The notes: generated by a model not told the origin, from the letters alone. DNA of 64,000 bases from Oxalobacteraceae sp. CFBP 8761 (GCA_014841595.1 JACYUE010000001.1:2778996-2842995); one strand, 5' to 3'. Shown: positions 8,645-17,694, counted from the stretch's first letter. Translations and numbers: made by a program.

Positions 8645-9487
8645 TTACAGAGCCCGAAGGGAAAGGCAGCGTGGCAGGTATTCCTGTAGCGCGGCCACGC
8701 AGCGCGCGGCCATCTGCTCCTGGTTGCCGATGGCGTTGTCGCTGCCAAGGTCGCTGCCATGGGCGCGGTCGAACTGCGCATACCACAACACTGCCCCTCC
8801 TGCCCCTCCTGCCCCCTGTCGCAGGATCAGCGATACCCGCAGCAGCAAAGCGTCCTGACGCACCGCGCCCTCGAGCAGGTAGAGGGCGCGGGGATGCCCG
8901 GCTGGCGGCGACGCGCGGTCCCCGCTTGCCAGGCTGAGCGAATGCAGTTCACGGTACAGCCGGAATCCCAGTTCGTCGTTCAGGCCTGCGGTGAAGTGCA
9001 CGGCCTGCGCGTCGGCGCACAGGCAGATGAGTGGGCTGAACAGCAACAGCGGCGCGGGGACGAGGCCCAAGGGACCCGCCGCCCCGTTGTCGGCCAGTGC
9101 GATGCGGGCATGGTAACGGCCTTGCGGCACCGTGATGCGCAAGGTATCGGCGGCGCCTTCGTCCGCGTAATACGCCGTCAGGCGCAGGCGCAGGCGTCCC
9201 GCCTGGACACGGACGATGGGATCGTCTGCGGGGAAATACGATGCGGGATCGCGGCCGAACACGGCAACGCCGATCTCGTGTTCCGGCGGCGACGCAGCCG
9301 TGTCGTCGCACAGCAGCGCGCGCTCGACCAGATAGGCGAGCAGCGCCGTGCAGCGGCGCGCCTTGGAAAATCGCTTGCTGGTCAGCACATGCTGCAAGGT
9401 CTCGCGGACGGCGTCATCGGAGCATGGCCGTGGCGCATTGCCCACGGCCGGCGCTCCGGTAATGAGTGACAATGCGGGGGGATTCAT
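8645..9487 (-). CDS. Winged-helix/TolB-like domain putative regulator
   Basis: A 280-residue protein. The N-terminal half (about residues 25-125) has the pattern RETLQHVLTSKRFSKARR...LAYLVERALL...EIGVAVFGRDP...DDPIVRVQAGRLRLRL, followed by PQGRYHARI. This winged-helix-like domain normally sits at the front of adenylate-cyclase, TolB or TPR signalling proteins. The C-terminal half (LYLLEGAVRQDALLLRVSLIL and WYAQFDRAHGSDL) looks like the TolB/FlgO-like fold of the same architectures, without the usual TPR tail. The ATG at 9487 has GGAG at 6 nt. It is divergent from the nSTAND fusion gene at 9823. DNA binding is inferred. Confidence 0.65.
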   Translation of the reverse strand: MNPPALSLITGAPAVGNAPRPCSDDAVRETLQHVLTSKRFSKARRCTALLAYLVERALLCDDTAASPPEHEIGVAVFGRDPASYFPADDPIVRVQAGRLRLRLTAYYADEGAADTLRITVPQGRYHARIALADNGAAGPLGLVPAPLLLFSPLICLCADAQAVHFTAGLNDELGFRLYRELHSLSLASGDRASPPAGHPRALYLLEGAVRQDALLLRVSLILRQGAGGAGGAVLWYAQFDRAHGSDLGSDNAIGNQEQMAARCVAALQEYLPRCLSLRAL

Positions 9488-9822
9488 CGTGCTCTCCTGT
9501 TGCGCGCGCTGTACGCACTGTGCCAACCGATCCTATGCCAACCCCGGCATGGCTGCCTTCCGGTTACCTTCCCGCGCCTTCAGATACGGCAAGTCATTGA
9601 TTTTGCTTATCAAAGCGACCGTAGCAACCTGCCGCCCCCCGGGCGTGCGCAGCCAGCGATTGCGGCGTCCAACCAGATAACGGCCATCAGTGCAACTGAA
9701 AGATTGTCAGGTATACAAAACCATCTTTCACGTGAGATATTGACGGCCTACAAAGTCGGCGGGCTCTGGCCCGCCTGCCCCGGCCGACCGGGATGCGCTT
9801 CACCCACCCTCAGGGAGTGATC
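9488..9822. promoter_or_regulatory. Divergent control region between the two winged-helix genes
   Basis: 335 bp without a gene. It holds an inverted repeat TGAAAGAT (9697-9704) / ATCTTTCA (9723-9730) with an 18-nt centre, a candidate operator, and a 7-bp hairpin GGCGGGC/GCCCGCC (9758-9775) in the presumed leader of the plus-strand gene. No convincing sigma-70 pair stands out. Confidence 0.45.
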
Positions 9823-12800
9823 TTGAACCACGCATCACCACCGGAATTACGTGCGCTGCGAGAGAGTGACCCACTGATCGACGGCGGCCGCTTCCTGCTT
9901 GGCGACTGGACGATCGACGTGACGGCGCACCGGATCGTGCGCGGCGACGACATGGTCGCACTGGAGCCACGGCCGATGGCCGTCCTGGCAGAACTGTGCC
10001 GTCGGAGCGGCGAGGTCGTGACAGCGGATACCCTGCTCGATGCCTGCTGGCCTGGCCAGGTGCAGGGCGACAACCAGGTGCACAAGGCGATTGCCGGCCT
10101 GCGCCGGGCGTTGCAGGACGCCGCCGCCAGCCCCCGCTACATCGAAACGATCCGCAAGCAGGGCTACCGGATGATCGCCCCGATCCGTGTATTGTCCGAC
10201 GGCGGGCCGCGCAGCCTGAGCGGCGCATGGCGCGGCGCGTCGCCGTTTCGGGGACTGGAACCATTTGGCACGGAACACGCGGCCGTGTATTTCGGCCGTG
10301 ACGACGCCATCAGGCAATTGCATCGGCGTCTCGGTGAGCAGCAGGCGCGGGGCCATGCGCTGGTCGTGCTGCTGGGTCCCAGCGGCTCCGGCAAGACATC
10401 GCTGGTACGGGCCGGCCTCATCCCCGCCATGCTTGCCGCTTGCGTGCCCGGCGATACGCGCGTGCGGGCCTGTACTGCGACGGTACTGGACCTGGGCGCG
10501 CTCGACGAGACCGGTCCCTGGCAGGCGCTGGCCGGCGCCCTGCTCGATTGGGAGATCGGCAATGTCGCGCTGCTGTCGGGCCACAGCATTGCCTCGCTGG
10601 CGGCGTTGCTGCGCGCCGAGCCGGACGAGGTGCTGCGGCTGCTGCGGATCGGTTTGCAGGCGCGGCGCGCCGGCAATCAGGGCCTGCCGCTGCTGGTACT
10701 GGACCGCCTGGAAGGCATGTTCGGCCCGGCCATCGCAGCGGGCCTGCAGGATTTTCTCGGCTGTATCGGGCGGCTGGTACGCAGCAGCCTGGTGCTGGTG
10801 CTGGCCGTGTGCCGCAACGATGTGTATCCCAGCCTGTCGTCCCATCGCCTGTTCATGCATGACAAGGAGCACGGCGCACACATGGACCTGGCCCCGCCCG
10901 ACGCCCAGGCCATCATGCAGATGATCCGCCTGCCCGCGCGCGCGGCCAACCTGACCTACGGCAGCGATGCGAGCAGCCTGAACCGGCTCGACGACCGCCT
11001 GTGCGCCGATGCGATGCAGGCCGGCGACGCCTTGCCGCTGCTGCAATACACGCTGCAGGCCCTGTACCTGGCGCGTGCGCCGGGCGACGAACTGACCTGG
11101 GCCGCCTACGATGCGCTGGGCGGCCTGGAAGGCGCCATCGGCAGCCGGGCCGAGGCGATCCTGGCGGCCTTGCCAGTCGCCCAGCAAGCGGCGCTGTCGC
11201 GCCTGCTGCCGCGTCTGGTCACCGTGTCGACCGACGACGCCTCGCCCAGCAGCCGCTCGGTCACCGGCGCCAGCCTGGCCGACGTGCATGAGCGGGCATT
11301 GGTCGATGCGCTGATCGAGGCGCGCCTGCTGGTGGCCGACCGCCTCGGCGGCGGAGAAATCGGCTTTCGCGTGGCGCACGAAGCCTTGCTGCGCCGGTGG
11401 CCACGGGTCACTGCCTGGATTGCCCAGCACCGGGCGACGCTGAGCGCCCGCGCCGAGCTCGGGCCATGGGTGCGCCGCTGGCTGGACAGTGGCCGTGCCA
11501 GGACATGCCTGTTGCCGCGGGTGCCGTTGCTGTGGCAATCGCGCGATGCGGTGCGCGCCGCGCCGCAACTGTTCGGACGTGACGAGCACGACTTCGTGAC
11601 GCGCTCCCAGGCGCGTCTCACGGCGCTGGCGCGCTGGCGCGTGGCTGCACTGGTCGGCGCACTGGCGCTGGCGTTGACCGCCGCCCTGGTAGCCGTGCAC
11701 AACGCACAGCTGGCCGACACCGTGACCGCACGCGAGCGCCAGAGCCGGCGCCTGGCCACGTTCATGCTGGGTGAGCTTGCCGACCAGTTGCGCCCGATCG
11801 GCAAACTCGATCTGCTCGGCAGCATCGGTGAACAAGGCTTGCAGGTGCTCAATCCGCAGGATGTCCGGGACGAGCTGCCGGCCGACACCCTGCAGCGTGC
11901 CAAAGCGCTCGTCGTGATCGGCGAAGTCAACAGCAGCCGGGGAACACAGCAGCTCGCGATGGCAGGCACGGCGCTGGCGCGCGCCTGGGCCCTGCTCGCG
12001 GCCATGGGGCGGGCGCCGGGCATCGATCCTGGCGAGTACTACAAGACGCTGGGCGCCAGCGCGTTCTGGCTGGGCCAGATCGCCTATGACGCCGGCCGCC
12101 TGGGTGATGCCACCACGCAAATGAACCGCTATCGGACGGCCAGCCAGGCCTGGCTGGCCGCCGCGCCGGCGCATCCCCAGGCCAGGGCCGAGCTCGGCTA
12201 TGCGCTCGGCAGCCTGAGTTCGATCGCGATGCGGCGCGGCCGCTGGGCTGATGCGCAGCACGGCTTCGAGCAATCGCTCGCGCTCAAGCTGGCGGTGCTG
12301 GCCGACCATCCGGACGATATCGACGCGCAGGACGCGGTTGCCAGCGCGCGCGCCTGGCTGGGCCAGCTGGCGCATCTGAAAGGCGGCAGCCGGCGCGCGC
12401 TGGCACTGTACGACACCGCCCGTGGCGTCCAGCAGCGACTGCAACAGGCACGCCCCGGCGAAGCAGTGCGGCTGCGCGACCTGGGCGTCATCGAGAGCCG
12501 GCGCGCCGAAGCCTTGCAGGCGCTGGGCCGGCCCCTTGACGCCATCGCGGCCAGACAGGCGGGGGCGCACTGGATGCGCCAGGCGCTGGTCGCTGGCGCC
12601 GGCAACGCCTTCTGGCAGGCCGAGAGCCTGCTGGCCGACAGCGCCCTGCTGCTGGCGCAGGCGGACGCCGGCATGCCCATCGCCGCCGGGCTGGCCGCAT
12701 TGGAGCGCCGCATCGCAGATCACGACCAGGCCAGCCAGGCCATGCGCGAGTGGCGCCAGAGCGCCGTGCAGGCGCGCCTCGTGCTCGCCGGGCAAGCGCT

Positions 12801-13185
12801 GCGGGCACGCGACTGGGCCAAAGCGCGCGCCGTGGCAAGCGCGGCGGCCCAGGACATCCGCGGCCTGATGACGCAATACCCGTATCTGTGGCAGGGCCGG
12901 GAGCTGCAGGCACGGGCCGTCATGCTGCTGTTGCAGGCCGAGGCCGGCGCCAGTGCCTTGAGCGGGCCCTACCCGGCCGCCCAGTGCAAGGCGGCGCGCA
13001 GCGCCTTGCAGCCGGCCATCGACACTGGCCAGGCGGGTTTCGTGCGCGAAGCCTGGCTGGTGGCACGAGCATGTGCAGGGGAAGGCGCCGTCACCGGCGC
13101 CGATGTGCAAACGCTGACGCAAGGCGGCTACCGGCCGCAATCGCCGGCATTTCTTAAAGCAGTTCTAACCAGGATCGCACCATGA
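9823..13185 (+). CDS. Winged-helix DNA-binding, nSTAND NTPase, membrane-segment fusion protein
   Basis: A protein of about 1120 residues. Residues 20-115 form an OmpR/PhoB-type winged helix (RPMAVLAELCRRSGEVV, WPG, IRKQGYRM). SPFRGLEPFGTEHAAVYFGR introduces an nSTAND1-type NTPase with Walker A GPSGSGKTS at about 185 and a Walker B-like LLVLDRLEG with Asp about 294. A single hydrophobic segment lies at about 606-628. The remainder is alpha-helical, probably TPR-like and periplasmic if membrane-anchored as in CadC. I favour the TTG at 9823 (GGGAG at 5 nt) over the ATG at 9793, which has no ribosome site. It overlaps the next gene by ATGA. It is probably a signal-responsive transcription regulator; the ligand is unknown. 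Confidence 0.78.
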   Translation: MNHASPPELRALRESDPLIDGGRFLLGDWTIDVTAHRIVRGDDMVALEPRPMAVLAELCRRSGEVVTADTLLDACWPGQVQGDNQVHKAIAGLRRALQDAAASPRYIETIRKQGYRMIAPIRVLSDGGPRSLSGAWRGASPFRGLEPFGTEHAAVYFGRDDAIRQLHRRLGEQQARGHALVVLLGPSGSGKTSLVRAGLIPAMLAACVPGDTRVRACTATVLDLGALDETGPWQALAGALLDWEIGNVALLSGHSIASLAALLRAEPDEVLRLLRIGLQARRAGNQGLPLLVLDRLEGMFGPAIAAGLQDFLGCIGRLVRSSLVLVLAVCRNDVYPSLSSHRLFMHDKEHGAHMDLAPPDAQAIMQMIRLPARAANLTYGSDASSLNRLDDRLCADAMQAGDALPLLQYTLQALYLARAPGDELTWAAYDALGGLEGAIGSRAEAILAALPVAQQAALSRLLPRLVTVSTDDASPSSRSVTGASLADVHERALVDALIEARLLVADRLGGGEIGFRVAHEALLRRWPRVTAWIAQHRATLSARAELGPWVRRWLDSGRARTCLLPRVPLLWQSRDAVRAAPQLFGRDEHDFVTRSQARLTALARWRVAALVGALALALTAALVAVHNAQLADTVTARERQSRRLATFMLGELADQLRPIGKLDLLGSIGEQGLQVLNPQDVRDELPADTLQRAKALVVIGEVNSSRGTQQLAMAGTALARAWALLAAMGRAPGIDPGEYYKTLGASAFWLGQIAYDAGRLGDATTQMNRYRTASQAWLAAAPAHPQARAELGYALGSLSSIAMRRGRWADAQHGFEQSLALKLAVLADHPDDIDAQDAVASARAWLGQLAHLKGGSRRALALYDTARGVQQRLQQARPGEAVRLRDLGVIESRRAEALQALGRPLDAIAARQAGAHWMRQALVAGAGNAFWQAESLLADSALLLAQADAGMPIAAGLAALERRIADHDQASQAMREWRQSAVQARLVLAGQALRARDWAKARAVASAAAQDIRGLMTQYPYLWQGRELQARAVMLLLQAEAGASALSGPYPAAQCKAARSALQPAIDTGQAGFVREAWLVARACAGEGAVTGADVQTLTQGGYRPQSPAFLKAVLTRIAP

Positions 13186-13682
13186 CAACAGCAGCGCCGG
13201 TCTCCATTGCCGCATCCGTGCCAGGCAGTGCCCCCATCTTCTTCGTGGTGCCCGTCATTCCCGACGACGGCAGCGTGGAAAACGTGTTCTATTACGCGCA
13301 GGCTGGCAGCGAGCAGTATTGGGAAAAGATCTCCCCCAAGGACCTCGACGCCAGGCGTGGCGGGGGCGACGCCAATGGCGTCATGCTGTTCCAGCCTGAT
13401 ATCGAGGCCATTCTGCAGCACACGCACCTGACGGGTGACCGGCTTGACCGCAGTGTCACGCTGTATGCGGGCGTGGCGCGCACCCTGTCGGTGAGCGCCG
13501 ATCCCCTGCCGAGCGCCTGCCTGTTTGACGCCAACCGGTTCATGGTCATTCCGGTGGCTCCCCACACCACACGCGGCGTGATTCTCGTGTTCAGCAAGCA
13601 GTCGACCGGCAAATCGCCCTCACCCGTGTTCGAGCTGATTGCCACCACGGATCCCGAAATCAAGAACGGCGTGGGCAAATAG
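13182..13682 (+). CDS. Orphan protein translationally coupled to the nSTAND regulator
   Basis: 166 residues, no signal peptide and no transmembrane helix. I recognise no family. Notable segments are PIFFVVPVIPDDGSVENVFYY near the start, EQYWEKISPKDLDARRGGG, and a strand-rich end (FMVIPVAPHTTRGVILVFSK). The start ATG overlaps the TGA of the large upstream gene by 4 nt, so its amount should follow that gene. It could be a ligand, partner or output of the STAND protein; that is an inference from coupling only. Confidence 0.65.
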   Translation: MTTAAPVSIAASVPGSAPIFFVVPVIPDDGSVENVFYYAQAGSEQYWEKISPKDLDARRGGGDANGVMLFQPDIEAILQHTHLTGDRLDRSVTLYAGVARTLSVSADPLPSACLFDANRFMVIPVAPHTTRGVILVFSKQSTGKSPSPVFELIATTDPEIKNGVGK

Positions 13683-13694
13683 GCCAGCAAGAAA

Positions 13695-14927
13695 TTACCG
13701 GGACCCACCAGGGGCGCGCGCCGCGGCGCCCCGCCAGTAACACTGCGCACGGCTGCGCCAGATGATCAGCAGGGTTGCGCACAGCGTCGCCGTGGCAGCC
13801 CAGGCGAACGACGCTGCGCCGAAGTGGCCCAGCAACATGCCGCCCACCACGCTGCCGGCGAAGATCGCGAGATTCCAGACCGTCGTCATCATCGACTGCG
13901 CCACGTCCTGGCCCGGTCCCGATGCATTCGACAGCGATGTCACGAACAAGGTCGCGGCGCCGCCGAATGCCAGTCCCCAGATGGCAATCGCCACGTACAC
14001 CACCGCCTGCACGCCGGGCCACAGCGCCAACATGACGCACGCCAGCAAGAACAGCCCCGTGCTGGCCATGACCAGTTGGCGCAGCCAGCGGTCGACCAGC
14101 GTCCCCACCAGCAGCAGGCTCAGCAACGCGGCGCCGCCGAACAGCGCGAGCAGGAAATCCACGCGCGGCGCCAGTCCGGCCAGCGTCACGAGCGGCGCGA
14201 TATACGTGTACAGCAGGTTGTGCGTGACGACGTACAACAGCAGCACCGCCAGCACGGTGCGCACGCCGGGCAGTGCGAACACCTGTGCCACGCTCTGGCG
14301 TTGTTGGCCGGGAATGGCGCGCAGCGCCGGCAGCCGCAGCACGATCCACAGCATCAGCAGCGCCGCCAGCGCACTGAGTGCGCCGAACGCGATGCGCCAG
14401 CCAACCAGGTTGCCGACATAGGTGCCGAGCGGGATGCCGACCGTCAGCGCCAGCGGCGTGCCCGCCATCGCAATGGCGATTGCCCTGCCCTTGTGCTGCG
14501 GCGCGACCATGCGCGCTGCGTAGCCGACCAGCATGGCCCAGGCCAGGCCGGCCGCCACGCCGCCCAGGAAGCGGGCGACAAAGATCAGCACCAGGCTGGT
14601 GGACAGCGCGGTGATCGTGTTGGCAATCACGAAGCCGGCCAGCGACGTAAGCAGCAAGGTGCGGCGGCCAACGCCTTGCGTGGCGGCCGCCAGCGGGATC
14701 GCGGCCAGGACCGAGCCCAGTGCGTAGATGCTGATCAGCTGCCCCATCACGGACTGCGAACTGTCCAGGCTGGCAGCAAGCTGCGGCAGCAGCCCGGCGG
14801 GCAGGACTTCGGTGAGGATGACGACAAAGCTGACCATCGTCAGCGCCAGCAGTGAGGTCAGTGGCAGCTTCGGGGCGACGGGTTGATCATGGAGTTTGTC
14901 GGGGTGCGTCAAGGTATCTGATGTCAT
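13695..14927 (-). CDS. MFS transporter, DHA1-type exporter
   Basis: A major-facilitator protein of about 410 residues with twelve predicted helices in two halves. The motif after helix 2, ATQGVGRRTLLLTS, is the MFS motif-A region. ARFLGGVAAGLAWAMLVGYAARMV is typical of the DHA1 sugar- or drug-efflux (AraJ/SotB-like) group, and GTPLALTVGIPLGTYVGNLVGW corresponds to the antiporter motif C. It would exchange protons for an exported small molecule at the inner membrane. The ATG at 14927 is chosen because the N-terminus then matches family length; no clear ribosome site is visible. It converges with the orphan gene at 13182, 12 nt apart. Confidence 0.85.
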   Translation of the reverse strand: MTSDTLTHPDKLHDQPVAPKLPLTSLLALTMVSFVVILTEVLPAGLLPQLAASLDSSQSVMGQLISIYALGSVLAAIPLAAATQGVGRRTLLLTSLAGFVIANTITALSTSLVLIFVARFLGGVAAGLAWAMLVGYAARMVAPQHKGRAIAIAMAGTPLALTVGIPLGTYVGNLVGWRIAFGALSALAALLMLWIVLRLPALRAIPGQQRQSVAQVFALPGVRTVLAVLLLYVVTHNLLYTYIAPLVTLAGLAPRVDFLLALFGGAALLSLLLVGTLVDRWLRQLVMASTGLFLLACVMLALWPGVQAVVYVAIAIWGLAFGGAATLFVTSLSNASGPGQDVAQSMMTTVWNLAIFAGSVVGGMLLGHFGAASFAWAATATLCATLLIIWRSRAQCYWRGAAARAPGGSR

Positions 14928-15025
14928 GGGTAATGCAATGGCGAACGCCGCAGCGGCGACGCATGGTTGACCCATGCACCGCTGCTGCGAACGTTGAAAT
15001 AAGTGAAAAGGTGCAGGCTGGCGGA

Positions 15026-16147
15026 TCAGATGTTCAGATCGACCCGGCTGCCGCTGCGGTCGGACGCGATGATCGCGTCGATCACCGCATGCATCTTGAC
15101 GGCATCAAGGAAGGTCGGCGCCAACTGCGTGCCGTCCTGCACGTCACGGGCATAGGCCGCATACAGATGGGCGAGCTCGGCCACGCTGCCGCCGAGAGCA
15201 TGCTCCGGCAACCAGTCGTACTGCGCCGGCACGGGCAACGCCTGCAACGGCTGGGCGTCGCCCCGCGCGCCTTCGATCAGATTGACCGAGGGGCCGAAGC
15301 TGGTCGCGTTGGTGATGCGCAGGTCGCCTTCAGTTCCTGTCAGATCGATCTGCACGCCGGCGTTATTGCGCTTGCCCGCCTCGAGCTGCACCGTCAGCAC
15401 GGCGCCGTTGGCGAAGGTGCCGGTCACGAGCACCTGGTCGGGATTGGTACGCGGCAGCGTCTCGCCAGTATCGACGACCGTTACCTGCTTGATCTGGTTG
15501 GCCGTCAACGCATTCAGCGTGCGCGGGAAGCCGAAATGCTTGAACAGGATGTCGAGGAAGTGGCCGCCGAAGATCGGCAGCAGGTCCGAGAAATTCTCGG
15601 TCGGCACCGTGTAGGCCAGATACCCCATGCGGCGCGCACCGAACGCGTCGACGCTGACATGCATCCGCACCGAACGCAATTCGCCGATATAGCCTTCGGC
15701 CAGCAGATCGCTCATGTAGCGGTAGCCCGGCGACAGGCGGCGCTGCAAGCCCACGACGTGGCGCACACCGGCTTGCTCGGCCAGCGCTGCCAGCTCGGCC
15801 GAGACGGCAGTGCTGGTGGTCAGTGGCCATTCCGAATACACGTCCTTGCCGGCCGCGATGGCGGCGCGGATGGCTGCCTCGTGCTGCGGCGCCTGGTTCA
15901 GCACCAGCACCAGGTCGACCTCGGGATGCTCGACGAGCGCGTGCAGCGAGGTGACGGGATTGGCAATGCCATGGCGCGCGGCCAGTGCTTGGGCCTTGTC
16001 GGCACTGCGGCTGTAGACGGCCGTCAGTTCGAACTCGGGCAGCAAGGCGAGCGAGGGGATGTGGCCATATTCGGCCCAGGTACCGGCGCCGACGATGCCG
16101 ACGCGGATTTTGTTGACGGACACTGCGGGAGTGGCTGAAACGGTCAT
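15026..16147 (-). CDS. Gfo/Idh/MocA-family (Gal80-like) oxidoreductase
   Basis: A 373-residue protein with an N-terminal Rossmann fold (VGIVGAGTWAEYGHIPSL, residues 15-33) and a C-terminal alpha/beta domain containing GGHFLDILFKHFG. It belongs to the Gfo/Idh/MocA family of NAD(P)-dependent sugar dehydrogenases. The position of the usual catalytic Lys in the EKP motif reads SEWPLT, as in Gal80-type members, so enzymatic activity is doubtful. The ATG at 16147 has GGGAG at 8 nt; upstream in-frame ATGs lack support. It is upstream of the MFS gene on the same strand (98 nt), possibly an operon for handling a sugar derivative. Confidence 0.85.
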   Translation of the reverse strand: MTVSATPAVSVNKIRVGIVGAGTWAEYGHIPSLALLPEFELTAVYSRSADKAQALAARHGIANPVTSLHALVEHPEVDLVLVLNQAPQHEAAIRAAIAAGKDVYSEWPLTTSTAVSAELAALAEQAGVRHVVGLQRRLSPGYRYMSDLLAEGYIGELRSVRMHVSVDAFGARRMGYLAYTVPTENFSDLLPIFGGHFLDILFKHFGFPRTLNALTANQIKQVTVVDTGETLPRTNPDQVLVTGTFANGAVLTVQLEAGKRNNAGVQIDLTGTEGDLRITNATSFGPSVNLIEGARGDAQPLQALPVPAQYDWLPEHALGGSVAELAHLYAAYARDVQDGTQLAPTFLDAVKMHAVIDAIIASDRSGSRVDLNI

Positions 16148-16640
16148 GCGAGGACTCCCTAAAACTGTTGAACCAGCAATTGCTGCATCCAACATTTTAA
16201 CGGCGCCACGCCGATCCTGCTGCGCGCTGCCATGAAATCCGGGTACGCACCGATGCCGGAAACTGCACGTCATTTGCAAAACCGATCGCCGACCGGCCAT
16301 GGCCATAACAAATTGCTGAGCGAAAAATTATGCTCTTTCATTAAAAAATGTACGCAATCTTGATTTAAATCTATATCGATATTTTTTATAGTGGATGGAG
16401 AATGGATATTCAATTCCCAATCATCTCGACATACCACCATTTAAAAATCGCCATTTGCGGCACATTAAAAAAATGACCGATTACAGATAATTTCGCGCAG
16501 ACGCAACAATTAAAATTGACCGCGTAATGGCAACTAACCTTGATGTAGAATTTTCCAAAGCCAAGCCGAATGCGCCGCAGTGCATGCGCCGCCGTAGTAT
16601 TTCTTGTATTGCGAATTCATTTCCACAACAAGGAGACACG
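16148..16640. promoter_or_regulatory. AT-rich divergent region upstream of the collar-protein operon
   Basis: 493 bp without a gene. From about 16305 to 16560 the sequence is strikingly AT-rich (runs such as ATTAAAAAATG, TTGATTTAAATC, ATATTTTTTATAG, CATTAAAAAAATG) inside an otherwise very GC-rich window. TTGATT (16369 region) followed by AT-rich hexamers could be a promoter. Such islands are typical of silenced (H-NS/MvaT-like) or horizontally acquired surface genes. The collar gene's AGGAG ribosome site lies at its right end. Confidence 0.55.
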
Positions 16641-17156
16641 ATGTCCGATCAATACATGGGCGAGATCCGGATGTTTGCCGGGGGCTATGCGCCTCAGGGT
16701 TGGGCAATGTGCAATGGCCAACTGCTGCAGATATCGGATAACCCAGCATTGTTCAGCTTGCTCGGCACGACGTATGGCGGCGACGGCGCGACCACGTTCG
16801 GGGTGCCCGACATGCGCGGCCGGGTGCCAATCAGCACGGGAAATAGTCGTGGAAGCAATTACGTACTGGGTCAGAGAAGCGGCGCCGAAAGCGTGACCTT
16901 GCTGGCATCGCAGATGCCGGCGCATGGCCATCTTCCCGCCGCCCAGTCGGCGCCAGGAAATCAGCCTCTGCCCACCAACAATGTATGGGCAGCAAAGCAG
17001 GTATTCGAGAAACCGGCGGCCGCCGCCCCCCTCGTTGCAATGTCCCCCGCCACCATTGCCTCCACGGGCGGCAACCAGTCTCACGATAACCTCATGCCGT
17101 GTATGGCGCTGACATTCATCATTGCGATCCACGGGATGTTCCCGTCCCCGGCCTGA
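16641..17156 (+). CDS. Phage-tail-collar-domain protein 1 (microcystin-dependent-protein type)
   Basis: 172 residues, no signal peptide. The layout is that of short tail-collar (PF07484-type) proteins: YMGEIRMFAGGYAPQGWAMCNGQLL at the N-terminus, LFSLLGTTYGGDGATTFGVPDMRGRVP in the middle, LLASQMPAHGH, and the C-terminal SHDNLMPCMALTFIIAIHGMFP. The domain trimerises in phage fibres. Stand-alone chromosomal copies like these have no settled function. AGGAGACACG precedes the ATG. It is first in a run of three paralogues (30- and 10-nt gaps) followed by a giant surface protein, so one transcript is likely. Confidence 0.88.
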   Translation: MSDQYMGEIRMFAGGYAPQGWAMCNGQLLQISDNPALFSLLGTTYGGDGATTFGVPDMRGRVPISTGNSRGSNYVLGQRSGAESVTLLASQMPAHGHLPAAQSAPGNQPLPTNNVWAAKQVFEKPAAAAPLVAMSPATIASTGGNQSHDNLMPCMALTFIIAIHGMFPSPA

Positions 17157-17186
17157 TCGTCACAGCACACAACAGGAGAATCATTC

Positions 17187-17684
17187 ATGGCTGAACCCTT
17201 CCTGGGCGAAATCAGGTCATTTTCATTCGGCCTGATTCCCCGTGGCTGGCTTGCCTGCCAGGGCCAGTTGTTGCCGGTCCAACAGAATCAGGCCCTTTTC
17301 TCGCTGCTCGGCGTCAACTATGGCGGCAATGGCGTCACCGTGTTCGGCTTGCCCGACCTGCGCGGCCGTGTCCCCTTGCACCTGTCGTCGACCTATCCTC
17401 TGGGCGCGGCAGCCGGTGAGGCCAGCCATACGCTCACTGTCAACGAGATGCCCATTCATGCCCATGCGGTACAGGCATCCGGAGAGACAGCGACGCTGAT
17501 CCCGCCACAGGGCAATGTCTGGCCTCAAAGCGCCGATACCTATGCGGCAGGCGCCCCCGACGTCGCGATGGGCGCCCGTGCCGTGAGCACGGCAGGCGGC
17601 TCGCAGGCACACGAGAATATGCAGCCCTACATGACGATCAGTTTCTGCATCGCGATACAAGGTATCTACCCACCGCACCCATAA
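17187..17684 (+). CDS. Phage-tail-collar-domain protein 2
   Basis: 165 residues with the same layout: FLGEIRSFSFGLIPRGWLACQGQLL, LFSLLGVNYGGNGVTVFGLPDLRGRVP, TLTVNEMPIHAHAV, and AHENMQPYMTISFCIAIQGIYP. It is clearly a duplicate of its neighbours but well diverged outside these motifs, mainly in the variable insert between MPIHAH and the C-terminal block. That is what one expects if the three form distinct subunits rather than recent copies. AGGAG lies 9 nt upstream of the ATG. No signal peptide. Confidence 0.88.
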   Translation: MAEPFLGEIRSFSFGLIPRGWLACQGQLLPVQQNQALFSLLGVNYGGNGVTVFGLPDLRGRVPLHLSSTYPLGAAAGEASHTLTVNEMPIHAHAVQASGETATLIPPQGNVWPQSADTYAAGAPDVAMGARAVSTAGGSQAHENMQPYMTISFCIAIQGIYPPHP

Positions 17685-17694
17685 GGAGACAGCC

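Noticed and set aside
9847..13140. A 1097-codon open frame antisense to the STAND fusion gene
   Set aside because: High GC removes stop codons in the shadow frame; the sequence is low-complexity Gln/Arg/Ala-rich with no domain, while the plus-strand frame has clear motifs.
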